From positions 85,176 to 149,175 of the forward strand of contig NZ_SNZF01000008.1 in NCBI RefSeq assembly GCF_004363725.1: a DNA stretch of 64,000 bases, written 5' to 3'. Positions 20,752 through 28,832 of this stretch are shown here, one piece after another. The notes under the pieces were generated by a model, which had not been told where the DNA came from, did not search any database, and saw only the letters and a program-made list of their open reading frames with translations. The stretch is from Aquamicrobium defluvii (GTDB taxonomy: Bacteria; Pseudomonadota; Alphaproteobacteria; Rhizobiales; Rhizobiaceae). Position 1 is the stretch's first letter; each line of letters begins with the position of its first letter. Both the position numbers and the translations under genes were made by a program.

Positions 20752-21720
20752 ATGACCCATACAGACGCGCCCCTGCCGCTCTTTCCCCATCGCCATCTGC
20801 TTGGCATCAGGGACCTTTCTCCTCCCGATATAGAGATTTTGCTTGACCGGGCCGACCGGGCCGTCTCCATCTCGCGACAATCCGAGAAGAAAACCTCGAC
20901 GCTGCGCGGGCGCACACAGATCAACCTCTTCTTCGAATCCTCGACCAGAACACAGTCGTCGTTCGAACTGGCCGGCAAGCGCCTTGGCGCCGATGTCATG
21001 AACATGTCGGTGGCAAGCTCTTCCGTGAAGAAGGGCGAAACGCTGATCGACACGGCCATGACGCTCAACGCCATGCGCCCCGACATCCTCATCATTCGCC
21101 ACCAGTCTGCCGGAGCGGCCGCCCTTCTGGCACAAAAGGTCGGCTGTTCGGTTGTGAATGCGGGTGACGGCACGCACGAGCATCCGACGCAGGCGCTGCT
21201 CGATGCGCTCACCATCCGCCGTGCCAAGGGGCGGATCGGCGGGCTGACGGTCGCCATCTGCGGCGATATCCTGCACTCGCGCGTCGCCCGGTCCAACATC
21301 ATCCTGCTCAATGCGCTGGGCGCGCAGGTTCGCGTGGTCGCGCCATCGACCCTGATGCCCTCGGGCATCGAACAGATGAGCGTCAACGTCTTCCGCAACA
21401 TGGAGGAAGGGCTGAAAGGCGCAGATGTCGTGATGATGCTGCGCCTGCAACGCGAGCGCATGGCGGGCAGTTTCGTTCCCTCGGTACGCGAATATTTCCG
21501 CTATTTCGGCCTCGACGCCGAAAAGCTGAAAGCGGCGAAAGAGGATGCGCTGGTAATGCATCCGGGTCCCATGAACCGTGGCGTCGAGATCGCCTCAGAG
21601 ATCGCGGACGGGCCGCAAAGCGTCATCCAGGAGCAGGTGGAAATGGGCGTCGCGGTGCGCATGGCAGTCATGGAGGCGCTGCTCGATCCGCGCCGCAATC
21701 CGGAAGGACCGGGCGCATGA
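20752..21720 (+). CDS. pyrB: Aspartate carbamoyltransferase catalytic subunit
   Basis: This enzyme condenses carbamoyl phosphate and aspartate in de novo pyrimidine synthesis. Its 322 residues carry the carbamoyl-phosphate motif [21 protein letters not shown], and a C-terminal [11 protein letters not shown]. The stop overlaps the pyrC' start by 4 bp (ATGA), so the two subunits are translationally coupled. No pyrI follows, as expected for the class whose holoenzyme is a PyrB/PyrC' dodecamer. Confidence 0.97.
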   Translation: MTHTDAPLPLFPHRHLLGIRDLSPPDIEILLDRADRAVSISRQSEKKTSTLRGRTQINLFFESSTRTQSSFELAGKRLGADVMNMSVASSSVKKGETLIDTAMTLNAMRPDILIIRHQSAGAAALLAQKVGCSVVNAGDGTHEHPTQALLDALTIRRAKGRIGGLTVAICGDILHSRVARSNIILLNALGAQVRVVAPSTLMPSGIEQMSVNVFRNMEEGLKGADVVMMLRLQRERMAGSFVPSVREYFRYFGLDAEKLKAAKEDALVMHPGPMNRGVEIASEIADGPQSVIQEQVEMGVAVRMAVMEALLDPRRNPEGPGA

Positions 21721-23003
21721 GCATCACCATCTTCAGCCACGCCCGCATCGTCGATCCCTCGCGCGGGCTGGACGAAACCGGCAGCGTCGTCATCGAGGAC
21801 GGCAGGATCGCGGCCGCCGGCAGGGATGCGCTCAATCAGGGCGCACCGGAAGGCGCGACCATCATCGACTGCGCAGGCAAGGCGATCATTCCCGGATTGA
21901 TCGACAGCCGCGTGTTCATCGGCGAACCGGGCGGCGAGCATCGCGAGACCATCGCCTCCGCCAGCCAGGCTGCCGCCGCAGGTGGCGTCACCTCCGTCAT
22001 CATGATGCCGGATACAGATCCGGTCATCGACAATGTCGCACTGGTCGAATTCGTACTGCGCACCGCGCGCGACACCGCCCGCGTGAACATCTTTCCGGCC
22101 GCGGCCATCACCAAGGGTCTTGAAGGCCGCGAGATGACCGAGTTCGGCCTGCTGCGCGAAGCCGGAGCCGTCGCCTTCACCGACGGACGCCACACCGTCG
22201 CCAACTCGCTGGTGATGCGCCGCGCGCTCACCTATGCACGCGATTTCGGTGCAACCATCGTCCACGAGACGCTGGATGCCGACCTCGCCTCATCGGGCGT
22301 CATGAACGAGGGACTGTATGCGAGCTGGCTCGGTCTTTCCGGCATTCCACGCGAGGCGGAAACCATTCCGCTGGAGCGCGATCTGGCGCTGGCCCGCCTT
22401 ACGCGCGGCAGCTATCACGCCGCGAAGATTTCGACCGGCATGGCCGCCGACGCCATCCGCCGCGCCAGGGGCGATGGCGCCAATGTGAGCGCCGGCGTGG
22501 CAATCCACAATCTGGCGCTCAACGAGCACGATGTCGGCGAGTACCGCACTTTCTTCCGGCTGGCGCCACCATTGCGCGCCGAGGAGGACCGCCTCGCCAT
22601 GATCGAGGCGCTCAAGGACGGCACGATCGATCTGATCGTCTCCTCGCACGATCCCCAGGATGTCGACACCAAGCGGCTGCCCTTCTCCGATGCCGCAGCA
22701 GGCGCTGTCGGGCTGGAAACGCTGTTGTCGGTCGCGCTGCGGCTGCATCACAATGGCGAGGTCCCGCTCATCAGGATCGTCGAGGCGCTTTCAACGGCCC
22801 CTGCCCGCATCTTCGGCCTGCCTGGCGGTACGCTGAAACCGGGCGCGCCCGCAGATCTGGCGCTTGTGGACCTCGACGAGCCGTGGGTTGTGAACGAAGC
22901 CGGCATCCGCTCGCGGTCCAAAAACACCTGTTTCGAGGGCGCGCGATTGCAGGGCCGGGTCTTGCAAACCATGGTTGCCGGTCGCACAGTGTTCGCCGTC
23001 TAG
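21717..23003 (+). CDS. Dihydroorotase-like protein lacking metal ligands (PyrC', ATCase partner)
   Basis: This 428-residue protein is of the class I dihydroorotase family. The N-terminal metal motif, normally PGLID-x-HxH, here reads [14 protein letters not shown], so both zinc-binding histidines are replaced (Arg and Phe). Later ligand positions are also altered (IHNLAL, SSHDPQD). Such proteins next to pyrB act as non-catalytic partners needed for active aspartate transcarbamoylase, as known for Pseudomonas PyrC'. Gene symbols pyrC or pyrC' are both used. A functional dihydroorotase should be elsewhere in the genome. Confidence 0.9.
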   Translation: MSITIFSHARIVDPSRGLDETGSVVIEDGRIAAAGRDALNQGAPEGATIIDCAGKAIIPGLIDSRVFIGEPGGEHRETIASASQAAAAGGVTSVIMMPDTDPVIDNVALVEFVLRTARDTARVNIFPAAAITKGLEGREMTEFGLLREAGAVAFTDGRHTVANSLVMRRALTYARDFGATIVHETLDADLASSGVMNEGLYASWLGLSGIPREAETIPLERDLALARLTRGSYHAAKISTGMAADAIRRARGDGANVSAGVAIHNLALNEHDVGEYRTFFRLAPPLRAEEDRLAMIEALKDGTIDLIVSSHDPQDVDTKRLPFSDAAAGAVGLETLLSVALRLHHNGEVPLIRIVEALSTAPARIFGLPGGTLKPGAPADLALVDLDEPWVVNEAGIRSRSKNTCFEGARLQGRVLQTMVAGRTVFAV

Positions 23004-23034
23004 GACGGAGCCAACCGGCCAGCCAGGGGGAAGC

Positions 23035-23622
23035 ATGACCTTCATCACCATCGCGGCGCTGATCTTCGGCTATTTGCTGGGCTCGATTCCGTTCGGACTG
23101 CTTTTGACGCGTGCAGCCGGGCTTGGCGATGTGCGTTCCATCGGCTCGGGCAATATCGGCGCGACCAACGTACTGCGCACCGGCAACAGGAAGCTGGCGG
23201 CCGCAACGCTGCTGCTCGATGCACTGAAAGGAACCGCTGCTGTCCTTCTCGCCAGCCAATATGCGGCGGAACTCGGCTTGTGGGCCGGCTTCGGCGCGTT
23301 TCTTGGCCATCTGTTTCCGGTGTGGCTGGGATTCAGGGGCGGCAAGGGAGTGGCCACCTATCTCGGTGTGCTGATCGGTCTCGCCTGGCAGGTCGCCCTT
23401 ATCTTTGCCGCGGTATGGCTGCTGGTGGCAGTCCTGTTCCGCTACTCGTCGCTCGCGGCGCTTTGCGCCGCCATAGCTGTGCCGATCGCCTTGTGGTTTC
23501 TCGCCACTCCCCAACTGGCGGCTCTGTTCGCCGTGATGAGCATGATTCTTTTCATCAAGCACCGCGCCAATATCCAGCGTCTTGCAGCCGGAACTGAAGG
23601 CAGGATCGGGGCTAAAGGGTGA
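23035..23622 (+). CDS. plsY: Acyl-phosphate glycerol-3-phosphate acyltransferase PlsY
   Basis: PlsY makes lysophosphatidic acid from acyl-phosphate at the inner membrane. Its 195 residues have about five membrane helices. The signature motifs are [26 protein letters not shown] and FRGGKGVAT. The ATG at 23035 has AGGGGGAAGC directly upstream. It precedes dprA with a 4-bp GTGA overlap. Confidence 0.96.
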   Translation: MTFITIAALIFGYLLGSIPFGLLLTRAAGLGDVRSIGSGNIGATNVLRTGNRKLAAATLLLDALKGTAAVLLASQYAAELGLWAGFGAFLGHLFPVWLGFRGGKGVATYLGVLIGLAWQVALIFAAVWLLVAVLFRYSSLAALCAAIAVPIALWFLATPQLAALFAVMSMILFIKHRANIQRLAAGTEGRIGAKG

Positions 23623-24749
23623 GTTCCCCCACACCCGGGTTGAGCGACAGGCAAAGACTTGCCTGGCTGCGGCTGATCCGGACGCCGAATGTCGGACCGG
23701 CCTCGTTCCGGGACCTCATCAATCGGTTCGGGTCCGCCCAGACGGCACTTGAAATGCTGCCGGAGCTGATGCAATCCGCCGGCTCGCGCCGGGTTGTGCG
23801 CATACCCGACGAATCCGAAATCCTTGAGGAAATGGACCGTGCCGCCGGATTCGGCGCGCGCTTCATATGCATCGGCGATCCCGACTATCCGCCCCTGTTG
23901 AAGCAGGTCGACCATCCTCCGCCGGTTCTGGCTGCGATTGGCGGCGAATCAATCTTGCAGCGCCCCGCCATTTCCGTGGTCGGCGCCCGGAATGCATCGA
24001 TTGCCGGAACAAAGCTCGCCGCTTCCCTGTCGCAAAGAATAGGACGCGAAGGCTACGCCATCGTCTCGGGCCTTGCGCGCGGCATCGACACCGCCGCCCA
24101 TCGCGGCAGCATCGAAACGGGGACTGTCGGGGTGCTGGCCGGCGGGCTCGACATGCCCTATCCACCGGAGAACGCTGCCCTGTGCCGTGAGATCGCGAGC
24201 CATGGCGGCGCCATCGTTTCGGAAATGCCGTTCGGCTGGCAACCGCGCGCGCAGGATTTCCCCCGCCGTAACAGGCTGGTGGCTGGAATGGCGATCGGCC
24301 TTCTGGTGGTAGAGGCCGCCAGGCGTTCAGGATCGCTGATCACGGCACGACTGGCCGGTGAAATGGGCCGCCTGGTATTCGCGGTGCCCGGCTCGCCGCT
24401 CGATCCGCGCGCAGGCGGCACCAACGGATTGCTCAAGGACGGCGCGATATTGACAACCGAGGCCGGCGATGTGCTCGATGCCATCAAGCCGCTTTGTGGC
24501 GGGGACAGCCACAGGGCACAGCTTCCGCTCGAGGAATCGGCCGATCTTTCCACCGCCCCGCCGCCGCAGCAGGATGAACGAATGCGCGTGGTTGAGGCAC
24601 TCGGCCCCACTCCGGTGGAGATCGACGAAATCATCCGTCATACCGGTCTGGAACCTGCGCAGGTGCAGATGGTTCTGCTGGAGCTCGACCTCATTGGAAG
24701 GCTTGAACGCCACGCAGGCGGACATGTCTCGCTGCTGGCTTCTCAATAG
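23619..24749 (+). CDS. dprA: DNA-processing protein DprA
   Basis: DprA binds incoming single-stranded DNA and loads RecA during natural transformation. Its 376 residues contain an N-terminal SAM-like region and a Rossmann-type core ([58 protein letters not shown]). A C-terminal winged helix follows ([30 protein letters not shown]). A GTG start overlaps the plsY stop. It ends 21 bp before the displaced tRNA fragment that marks the prophage's left edge. Confidence 0.96.
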   Translation: MSSPTPGLSDRQRLAWLRLIRTPNVGPASFRDLINRFGSAQTALEMLPELMQSAGSRRVVRIPDESEILEEMDRAAGFGARFICIGDPDYPPLLKQVDHPPPVLAAIGGESILQRPAISVVGARNASIAGTKLAASLSQRIGREGYAIVSGLARGIDTAAHRGSIETGTVGVLAGGLDMPYPPENAALCREIASHGGAIVSEMPFGWQPRAQDFPRRNRLVAGMAIGLLVVEAARRSGSLITARLAGEMGRLVFAVPGSPLDPRAGGTNGLLKDGAILTTEAGDVLDAIKPLCGGDSHRAQLPLEESADLSTAPPPQQDERMRVVEALGPTPVEIDEIIRHTGLEPAQVQMVLLELDLIGRLERHAGGHVSLLASQ

Positions 24750-24768
24750 AAGAAAATGCGTTGCGAAG

Positions 24769-24816
24769 GATGGTGAGCCGGGTGGGGATCGAACCCACGA
24801 CCACATGATTAAAAGT
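24769..24816 (-). repeat. attL: displaced 3' fragment of tRNA-Lys
   Basis: These 48 bp match 62855-62902 with two mismatches. They hold the acceptor 3' strand, CCA, T-arm and anticodon loop of tRNA-Lys but lack the 5' half, so this is not a functional tRNA. The T-stem reads GTGGG/CCCAC here and GAGGG/CCCTC in the intact copy. The last 19 bp are identical in both copies and are the probable crossover core. Confidence 0.93.
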
Positions 24817-24860
24817 TATGTTGAGTATTAACCAAATCAATCGGATGTAAAATGTGGCTC

Positions 24861-24875
24861 GTTTAAGTCGCACGG
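24861..24875 (+). promoter_or_regulatory. Possible integrase arm-type site, left end
   Basis: GTTTAAGTCGCACGG lies about 45 bp inside attL. It shares GTCGCACGG with the palindromic TTTTGTCGCACGG sites about 110-130 bp inside attR (62751-62792). Repeated motifs inside both attachment ends are typical of tyrosine-integrase arm sites. This is an inference from placement and similarity. Confidence 0.45.
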
Positions 24876-24885
24876 TCTTTATCAA

Positions 24886-25188
24886 TTACTGATGCGGCAA
24901 GTCAACCGGCCTGCGCTCCACTGCGCGCACGACGCGATCCACTTGTACCGTAAGGTTTTGCAGTGTGACTTCCATGCGGGTCAGGCGATCTTTCATGTCT
25001 CCCGATCCGGTTTCCAGCCGCTCGATGCGCGTGGTGTTTTTCGCAATATCGACGGTGTTCTGTTCGGTCTGGCTCTTCAGCGTGGCCCATCCGCCGACGA
25101 TCGTCACCAGCAATGTGCCAATGACGATGATGTTGCCGAGAGAAATTTTCATGTCCACGTTGAGCCCTGCGATCGTGCGGTCGGTCAT
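24886..25188 (-). CDS. Membrane-anchored coiled-coil protein, possible spanin-like lysis accessory
   Basis: This 100-residue protein has one N-terminal transmembrane segment (ISLGNIIVIGTLLVTIVGGW, about residues 15-35), then a helical region with coiled-coil character (IERLETGSGDMKDRLTRMEVTLQNLTVQVDRVVRAVE). This layout and its place as last gene of the lysis cassette, 4 bp after the holin, suit an Rz-like inner-membrane spanin. I see no recognised domain, and no overlapping Rz1 lipoprotein. AGGAAGGTG precedes the ATG. Confidence 0.65.
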   Translation of the reverse strand: MTDRTIAGLNVDMKISLGNIIVIGTLLVTIVGGWATLKSQTEQNTVDIAKNTTRIERLETGSGDMKDRLTRMEVTLQNLTVQVDRVVRAVERRPVDLPHQ

Positions 25189-25192
25189 GGCG

Positions 25193-25708
25193 TCACCTTC
25201 CTGTCCACTTCTTCAGCCCGTCCTTAAGCGTATGCCCGCCCATATAGAGCGCCAGATAAGCACCGGTCAGGGTCATCAGCATGGACACGTCTACGGCTTC
25301 GATCGCCGCGCCCACGGCGGCATTCACCAGCGGCCGAAGCACAAGCGCATAGGTCCACAGGAAAGCCAGCAGCCACATCCAAGCCGGCCGCCACGCCCAT
25401 GTCCAGGTGCCGCCCTCCTTATCCATCTCGGCAAGCATAAGCCGATTGGCTTCCCGTTGCTGCTCGACCTCGGCCAACACCAGCTCGGCCGCAACCGGCT
25501 CGGCCGCCTGGACGGCTGCGCCCAATTCATCAGTAGGAAGGTTCGGCAGATCGGCCGGCGGCACACCGGCCTTACCGGCGATCACGTCGATGATGTCGCC
25601 GCCGATCTCGCCGGCCTTTCCGCCCACATATTTTTCGAGCAGGCCTTTTACGATCGGCGCGCCGACCTTGCCGGCAGCCTCGATCAGAATCCCCGCAAGC
25701 AGGCTCAT
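25193..25708 (-). CDS. Phage holin, 3-TM type (GTA_holin_3TM-like)
   Basis: This 171-residue protein has a Gly/Ala-rich N-terminal half and hydrophobic segments around WRPAWMWLLAFLWTYALVL and VSMLMTLTGAYLALYMGG, separated by a short loop. This matches the three-transmembrane holin family first named from gene transfer agents, with its conserved RP motif. It would release the endolysin at the end of the lytic cycle. Its start overlaps the endolysin stop by 4 bp. Confidence 0.75.
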   Translation of the reverse strand: MSLLAGILIEAAGKVGAPIVKGLLEKYVGGKAGEIGGDIIDVIAGKAGVPPADLPNLPTDELGAAVQAAEPVAAELVLAEVEQQREANRLMLAEMDKEGGTWTWAWRPAWMWLLAFLWTYALVLRPLVNAAVGAAIEAVDVSMLMTLTGAYLALYMGGHTLKDGLKKWTGR

Positions 25709-26580
25709 TTCTTCCTCCGAATGACGAAGATCAGAATGCCGGCTCCGGCAACAATCCCCATGAAGATCATGAAGGCCGCGAGCTGATTGGCCTCGGACTG
25801 GCTGAGTTTCGCCGCGCCGGCGCTGCCCGTTCCGATGCCGAGCGCCACCAGCACCTTCGCCAGAATGCCCCGCTTTGACTCCTGCGCGGGCGCTGGAGCG
25901 CCGTTGGCGGTTTCAGCGGGAGATTGCGCCGCATCAGGCTTGGGCGCGTCCACGGGCTTCTGTACGGGCTCCGGTGCCGTCTGCGGCAAAGGCGGCAGCT
26001 TGGCATAGCGCTGGTAGGCAGCCGCCATCTTCTGGTCATAGCGGTGTTTGGCATAGGCCGGTCCGTTATAGACCTTGGCGAATGCCGCCCAGTCGCGCCG
26101 GGCCAAGGCGGAAGCCAACCCGGATTTCTCGATGAAGTTGGCCATCAGGCGAACCTGCCCGTAAACGCCGTTGCGGGCATCCAGCAACAGATCCTCGGCC
26201 GAGTGATAACCGAGCCATTTCCAGTGCGCGCCCATCACCTGGCCGATGCCATACGACATGCTTTCGATAGCGGCCGTGCGGTCGATCGCGGCGGCCTGTT
26301 CGAAGATCTTCCAGCGCGCCGCCTGTGAATTCGGGTTCTTCACCGCGCCGGCCTTCGGATCGGCCAGCCCCGCCTTGCGCGCCCGCGTCCGTTTCTCGCC
26401 GGAAAGCCGCTTGTCGAAATAGTGGCCCTCCCATCGGATCAGCGGCTCGCGCCGACCGTTGATCGTGGCGAAGGGTTGCCCGCCGCTTTCCACCTCGGCC
26501 ACGGCAAGCAGCTGCGCCGCGCCCCAGCCTCTGGCCTTGGCAACCCGCTCGATCTCGCGGCGAACATCATCGTCGAACAT
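25705..26580 (-). CDS. Endolysin, N-acetylmuramidase domain with C-terminal membrane segment
   Basis: This 291-residue protein has an N-terminal N-acetylmuramidase (DUF3380-type) domain. Features are LLAVAEVESGG with the likely catalytic Glu, LIRWEGHYFDKRL, SYGIGQVMGAHWKWLGY and the VYNGPAYAKHRYDQKMAAAY end block. A Pro/Ala linker (about residues 195-245) leads to a hydrophobic C-terminal segment ending RRKK, so the enzyme may be membrane-tethered through its C-terminus, which is unusual for an endolysin. The ATG at 26580 has GGAGG 5 nt upstream. Confidence 0.85.
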   Translation of the reverse strand: MFDDDVRREIERVAKARGWGAAQLLAVAEVESGGQPFATINGRREPLIRWEGHYFDKRLSGEKRTRARKAGLADPKAGAVKNPNSQAARWKIFEQAAAIDRTAAIESMSYGIGQVMGAHWKWLGYHSAEDLLLDARNGVYGQVRLMANFIEKSGLASALARRDWAAFAKVYNGPAYAKHRYDQKMAAAYQRYAKLPPLPQTAPEPVQKPVDAPKPDAAQSPAETANGAPAPAQESKRGILAKVLVALGIGTGSAGAAKLSQSEANQLAAFMIFMGIVAGAGILIFVIRRKK

Positions 26581-26650
26581 TCCGGCCTCCGCAGCTGCCG
26601 GCCGGAAAGGCAATGGCCGGTGCTACGGTTTTAAGGCCGGGTGGATGGCG

Positions 26651-27718
26651 TCAACTGCCGGAAAAAAGAAAGGGCGACTGCATGAAGCCACGGTCTATCA
26701 AATCGTTCGGACCTGCGTACGAAAACGATTGGGGTGAGATGAATGAAACTTCATCCGATGTATCGAGCACCTGCGCAATGGCGTTATAAGCTTGGGCATT
26801 GTTGAAATACTGTTGATCAGCGATGGCCTTTCTCGCCATGGATGCTGCATCGTTAAAAAATTTAAAATGCAGTAAAGCGCCAAAAATCGGTGCAAAGTTA
26901 TGCCGATACGGAAGCGGCTGATGAATGCTTACTCCGAGGCTATATCCCTGCCGCCAGTAAATGAGTGGATACTTCATCAACTCAAGACCGGCATCAAAGA
27001 CGCGTTCGCGCATCCCGCCTGCAAGCGACAGAGCACGTCGCTCTTTGGTAAGACGATAACCGCCCCCATCGATCGAAGATGCGACCTGCCAGGGCATGAT
27101 GTCATCCAGACCTTCGAAAGTTGCTGCAGCGATAGTTCCCGGCGGATAGGCGTCGAGCATCGGCGCCGGACAACGCTCGATACCCCTTCGTTCGAGCGCC
27201 TCAATCAGATCAGGCAGGGTCCGATGGTCGCAATCCTCGTAGACCAGGTACTCATCTGAATCCACGTTGAGATACCAGCGGTCCGGACCATAGATGGCAA
27301 ACAGAAGCTCACGCCAGATCCTGCCCCGGCGCGCGTCGCGATAGCGGACAGTAGACCCGAACACATCAACATCCGGCTCAGCGAGAAGCGCCTCGCGTGT
27401 GCCGTCAGCAGACGCATCGTCGACACAGATAAACCGCGTGACGCCTAGCGCCCGATAATGCGCCAGAAACGAGCGAACAAACCTGCGATCATTGTGCGTT
27501 AGGAAAATCAACGGCAAGTCATTGCCCGTCAAGGGACGCACAGGTCCGCCGCCGAGAAGGTAGATCCTGACGTAGCCCAACTCCTTGTCTTCCCGGCGAC
27601 GACGTGACAATACCCTGCGTGCATCCCAGTCGCACCGCAGCATCTCCAGTGTCGTCAACCGAGATAAGTCGGATTGCTGGAGTGGATCAGGATAATTGAT
27701 TGACTTTATATCCCCCAT
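26651..27718 (-). CDS. Glycosyltransferase family 2-like protein, prophage cargo
   Basis: This 355-residue protein has a GT-A type domain: LPLIFLTHNDRRFVRSFLAHY, CVDDASADGTRE, and NVDSDEYLVY with the DxD metal motif. It resembles Glyco_tranf_2_4 proteins that act on cell-surface glycans. It sits between lysis and tail genes, is not a virion component by appearance, and is divergent from an FkbM methyltransferase across 53 bp. Base composition is lower in GC than neighbouring phage genes. A lysogenic surface-modification role is inferred. Confidence 0.8.
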   Translation of the reverse strand: MGDIKSINYPDPLQQSDLSRLTTLEMLRCDWDARRVLSRRRREDKELGYVRIYLLGGGPVRPLTGNDLPLIFLTHNDRRFVRSFLAHYRALGVTRFICVDDASADGTREALLAEPDVDVFGSTVRYRDARRGRIWRELLFAIYGPDRWYLNVDSDEYLVYEDCDHRTLPDLIEALERRGIERCPAPMLDAYPPGTIAAATFEGLDDIMPWQVASSIDGGGYRLTKERRALSLAGGMRERVFDAGLELMKYPLIYWRQGYSLGVSIHQPLPYRHNFAPIFGALLHFKFFNDAASMARKAIADQQYFNNAQAYNAIAQVLDTSDEVSFISPQSFSYAGPNDLIDRGFMQSPFLFSGS

Positions 27719-27771
27719 GAGGCGCGTCTATCCTCGCAAGGCGCGCAGGTCAACCGTGAAGCAGCTAGCAA

Positions 27772-28422
27772 ATGCCCCTTAAACACGATCTAAAATATCA
27801 CCTGTACAGCCGTTGGTTTGGCAAGCCAACCTGGAATGCCGCCTACATTTTTGAGAGATGTGTCAAAACGTTGAAGCCCGGTGATACTGTGATTGATGCC
27901 GGCGCAAACCTCGGCGAGGTCACGGAGGCAATGGCGGCAACGGGTGCCACGGTCCATGCATTCGAGCCAGATCCCTACGCTTTCGATCATCTCCAAAAGC
28001 GGGTGGGCCACCTGCGAAATGTACACCTCTATCAAAAGGCGCTCTCTGATAAGACCGGATTGGTACGGTTATACCGGGCAAAATCTTTCTCGGAAGACCC
28101 CGACCTTTGGTCTCAATCCTCTTCCTTGTTCGCCGACAAGTCCAACGTTACGACCGATGGCGCGATCGATGTCGAGCAGATTAGCATCCTAGAATTTGTC
28201 CGGAGCATAGATCAACCGATCCGGATCATGAAGATCGACGTTGAGGGGGCGGAGGTACCGATACTCGAAGCCATCATGTCAAGCGGCCTCATGGATCGCA
28301 TCGACAGGATATTCGCTGAGACGCATGAAAAGAAGATTCCCCAACTGGCCGAGCGGACCCGGCAGATCAGAAATGCATCGAAAGCTCGTTGGCCCGGCCG
28401 CATCAACCTCGATTGGCACTAG
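27772..28422 (+). CDS. FkbM family SAM-dependent methyltransferase, prophage cargo
   Basis: This 216-residue protein has the SAM-binding motif VIDAGANLGEVTEAM, AFEPDPYAF, and the FkbM-typical IMKIDVEGAEVPILEAI. FkbM enzymes O-methylate sugars or other small moieties, often on surface polysaccharides. It is the only rightward gene in the left half of the prophage and ends 1 bp from the convergent fibre-chaperone gene. With the divergent glycosyltransferase it forms a two-gene insertion between lysis and tail modules. Confidence 0.82.
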   Translation: MPLKHDLKYHLYSRWFGKPTWNAAYIFERCVKTLKPGDTVIDAGANLGEVTEAMAATGATVHAFEPDPYAFDHLQKRVGHLRNVHLYQKALSDKTGLVRLYRAKSFSEDPDLWSQSSSLFADKSNVTTDGAIDVEQISILEFVRSIDQPIRIMKIDVEGAEVPILEAIMSSGLMDRIDRIFAETHEKKIPQLAERTRQIRNASKARWPGRINLDWH

Positions 28423-28423
28423 T

Positions 28424-28828
28424 CTAACGCGCCGCGGCCGCCGTGTAGAAATCGTCCACCTGTTGTTCTGTAAATCCGAGCGCTGCGAAACCAGCCTGCA
28501 TCATCGGGTCATCACGAACAAAGGTGCCGCTGTTGGCGTAGGCGATCTGCGTAGCCCGATCCTGTGTGGCAATCCAGGCATCAACGCTGTCGAGGAGACC
28601 GGCCTCGAGAAGCTGTAGCTTGAACTGGCGAGACGATACGCGGTCAGGAGCCGGCGGCGGCGGCGGCGCGACATAGACCCACTCGCTATTCTGCCATTCG
28701 AAATCGGCGCCGGGCTTGATCGGCACCTGCACAGTGCCGGCGGGATAGGTTGACAGCAGCGCTTCGGGCTCACCGCCTACGGCCTGCCAATATCCCAATT
28801 CGGGATGGTAAAATCCAGTTTCGGTCAT
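28424..28828 (-). CDS. Probable tail fibre assembly chaperone
   Basis: This 134-residue protein begins MTETGFYHPELGYWQAVGG, has a Pro run (APPPPPAPD), and then a helical C-terminal block (SSRQFKLQLLEAGLLDSVDAW, DPMMQAGFAALGFTEQQVDDFY). The C-terminal block resembles those of XkdW and other fibre assembly proteins. It lies 4 bp after the fibre gene. Confidence 0.65.
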   Translation of the reverse strand: MTETGFYHPELGYWQAVGGEPEALLSTYPAGTVQVPIKPGADFEWQNSEWVYVAPPPPPAPDRVSSRQFKLQLLEAGLLDSVDAWIATQDRATQIAYANSGTFVRDDPMMQAGFAALGFTEQQVDDFYTAAAAR

Positions 28829-28832
28829 GATG

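Noticed and set aside
24771..24816. Second tRNA-Lys gene at the left prophage end
   Set aside because: Only the 3' part from the anticodon loop onward is present; the sequence to the right does not supply a D-arm or acceptor 5' strand.
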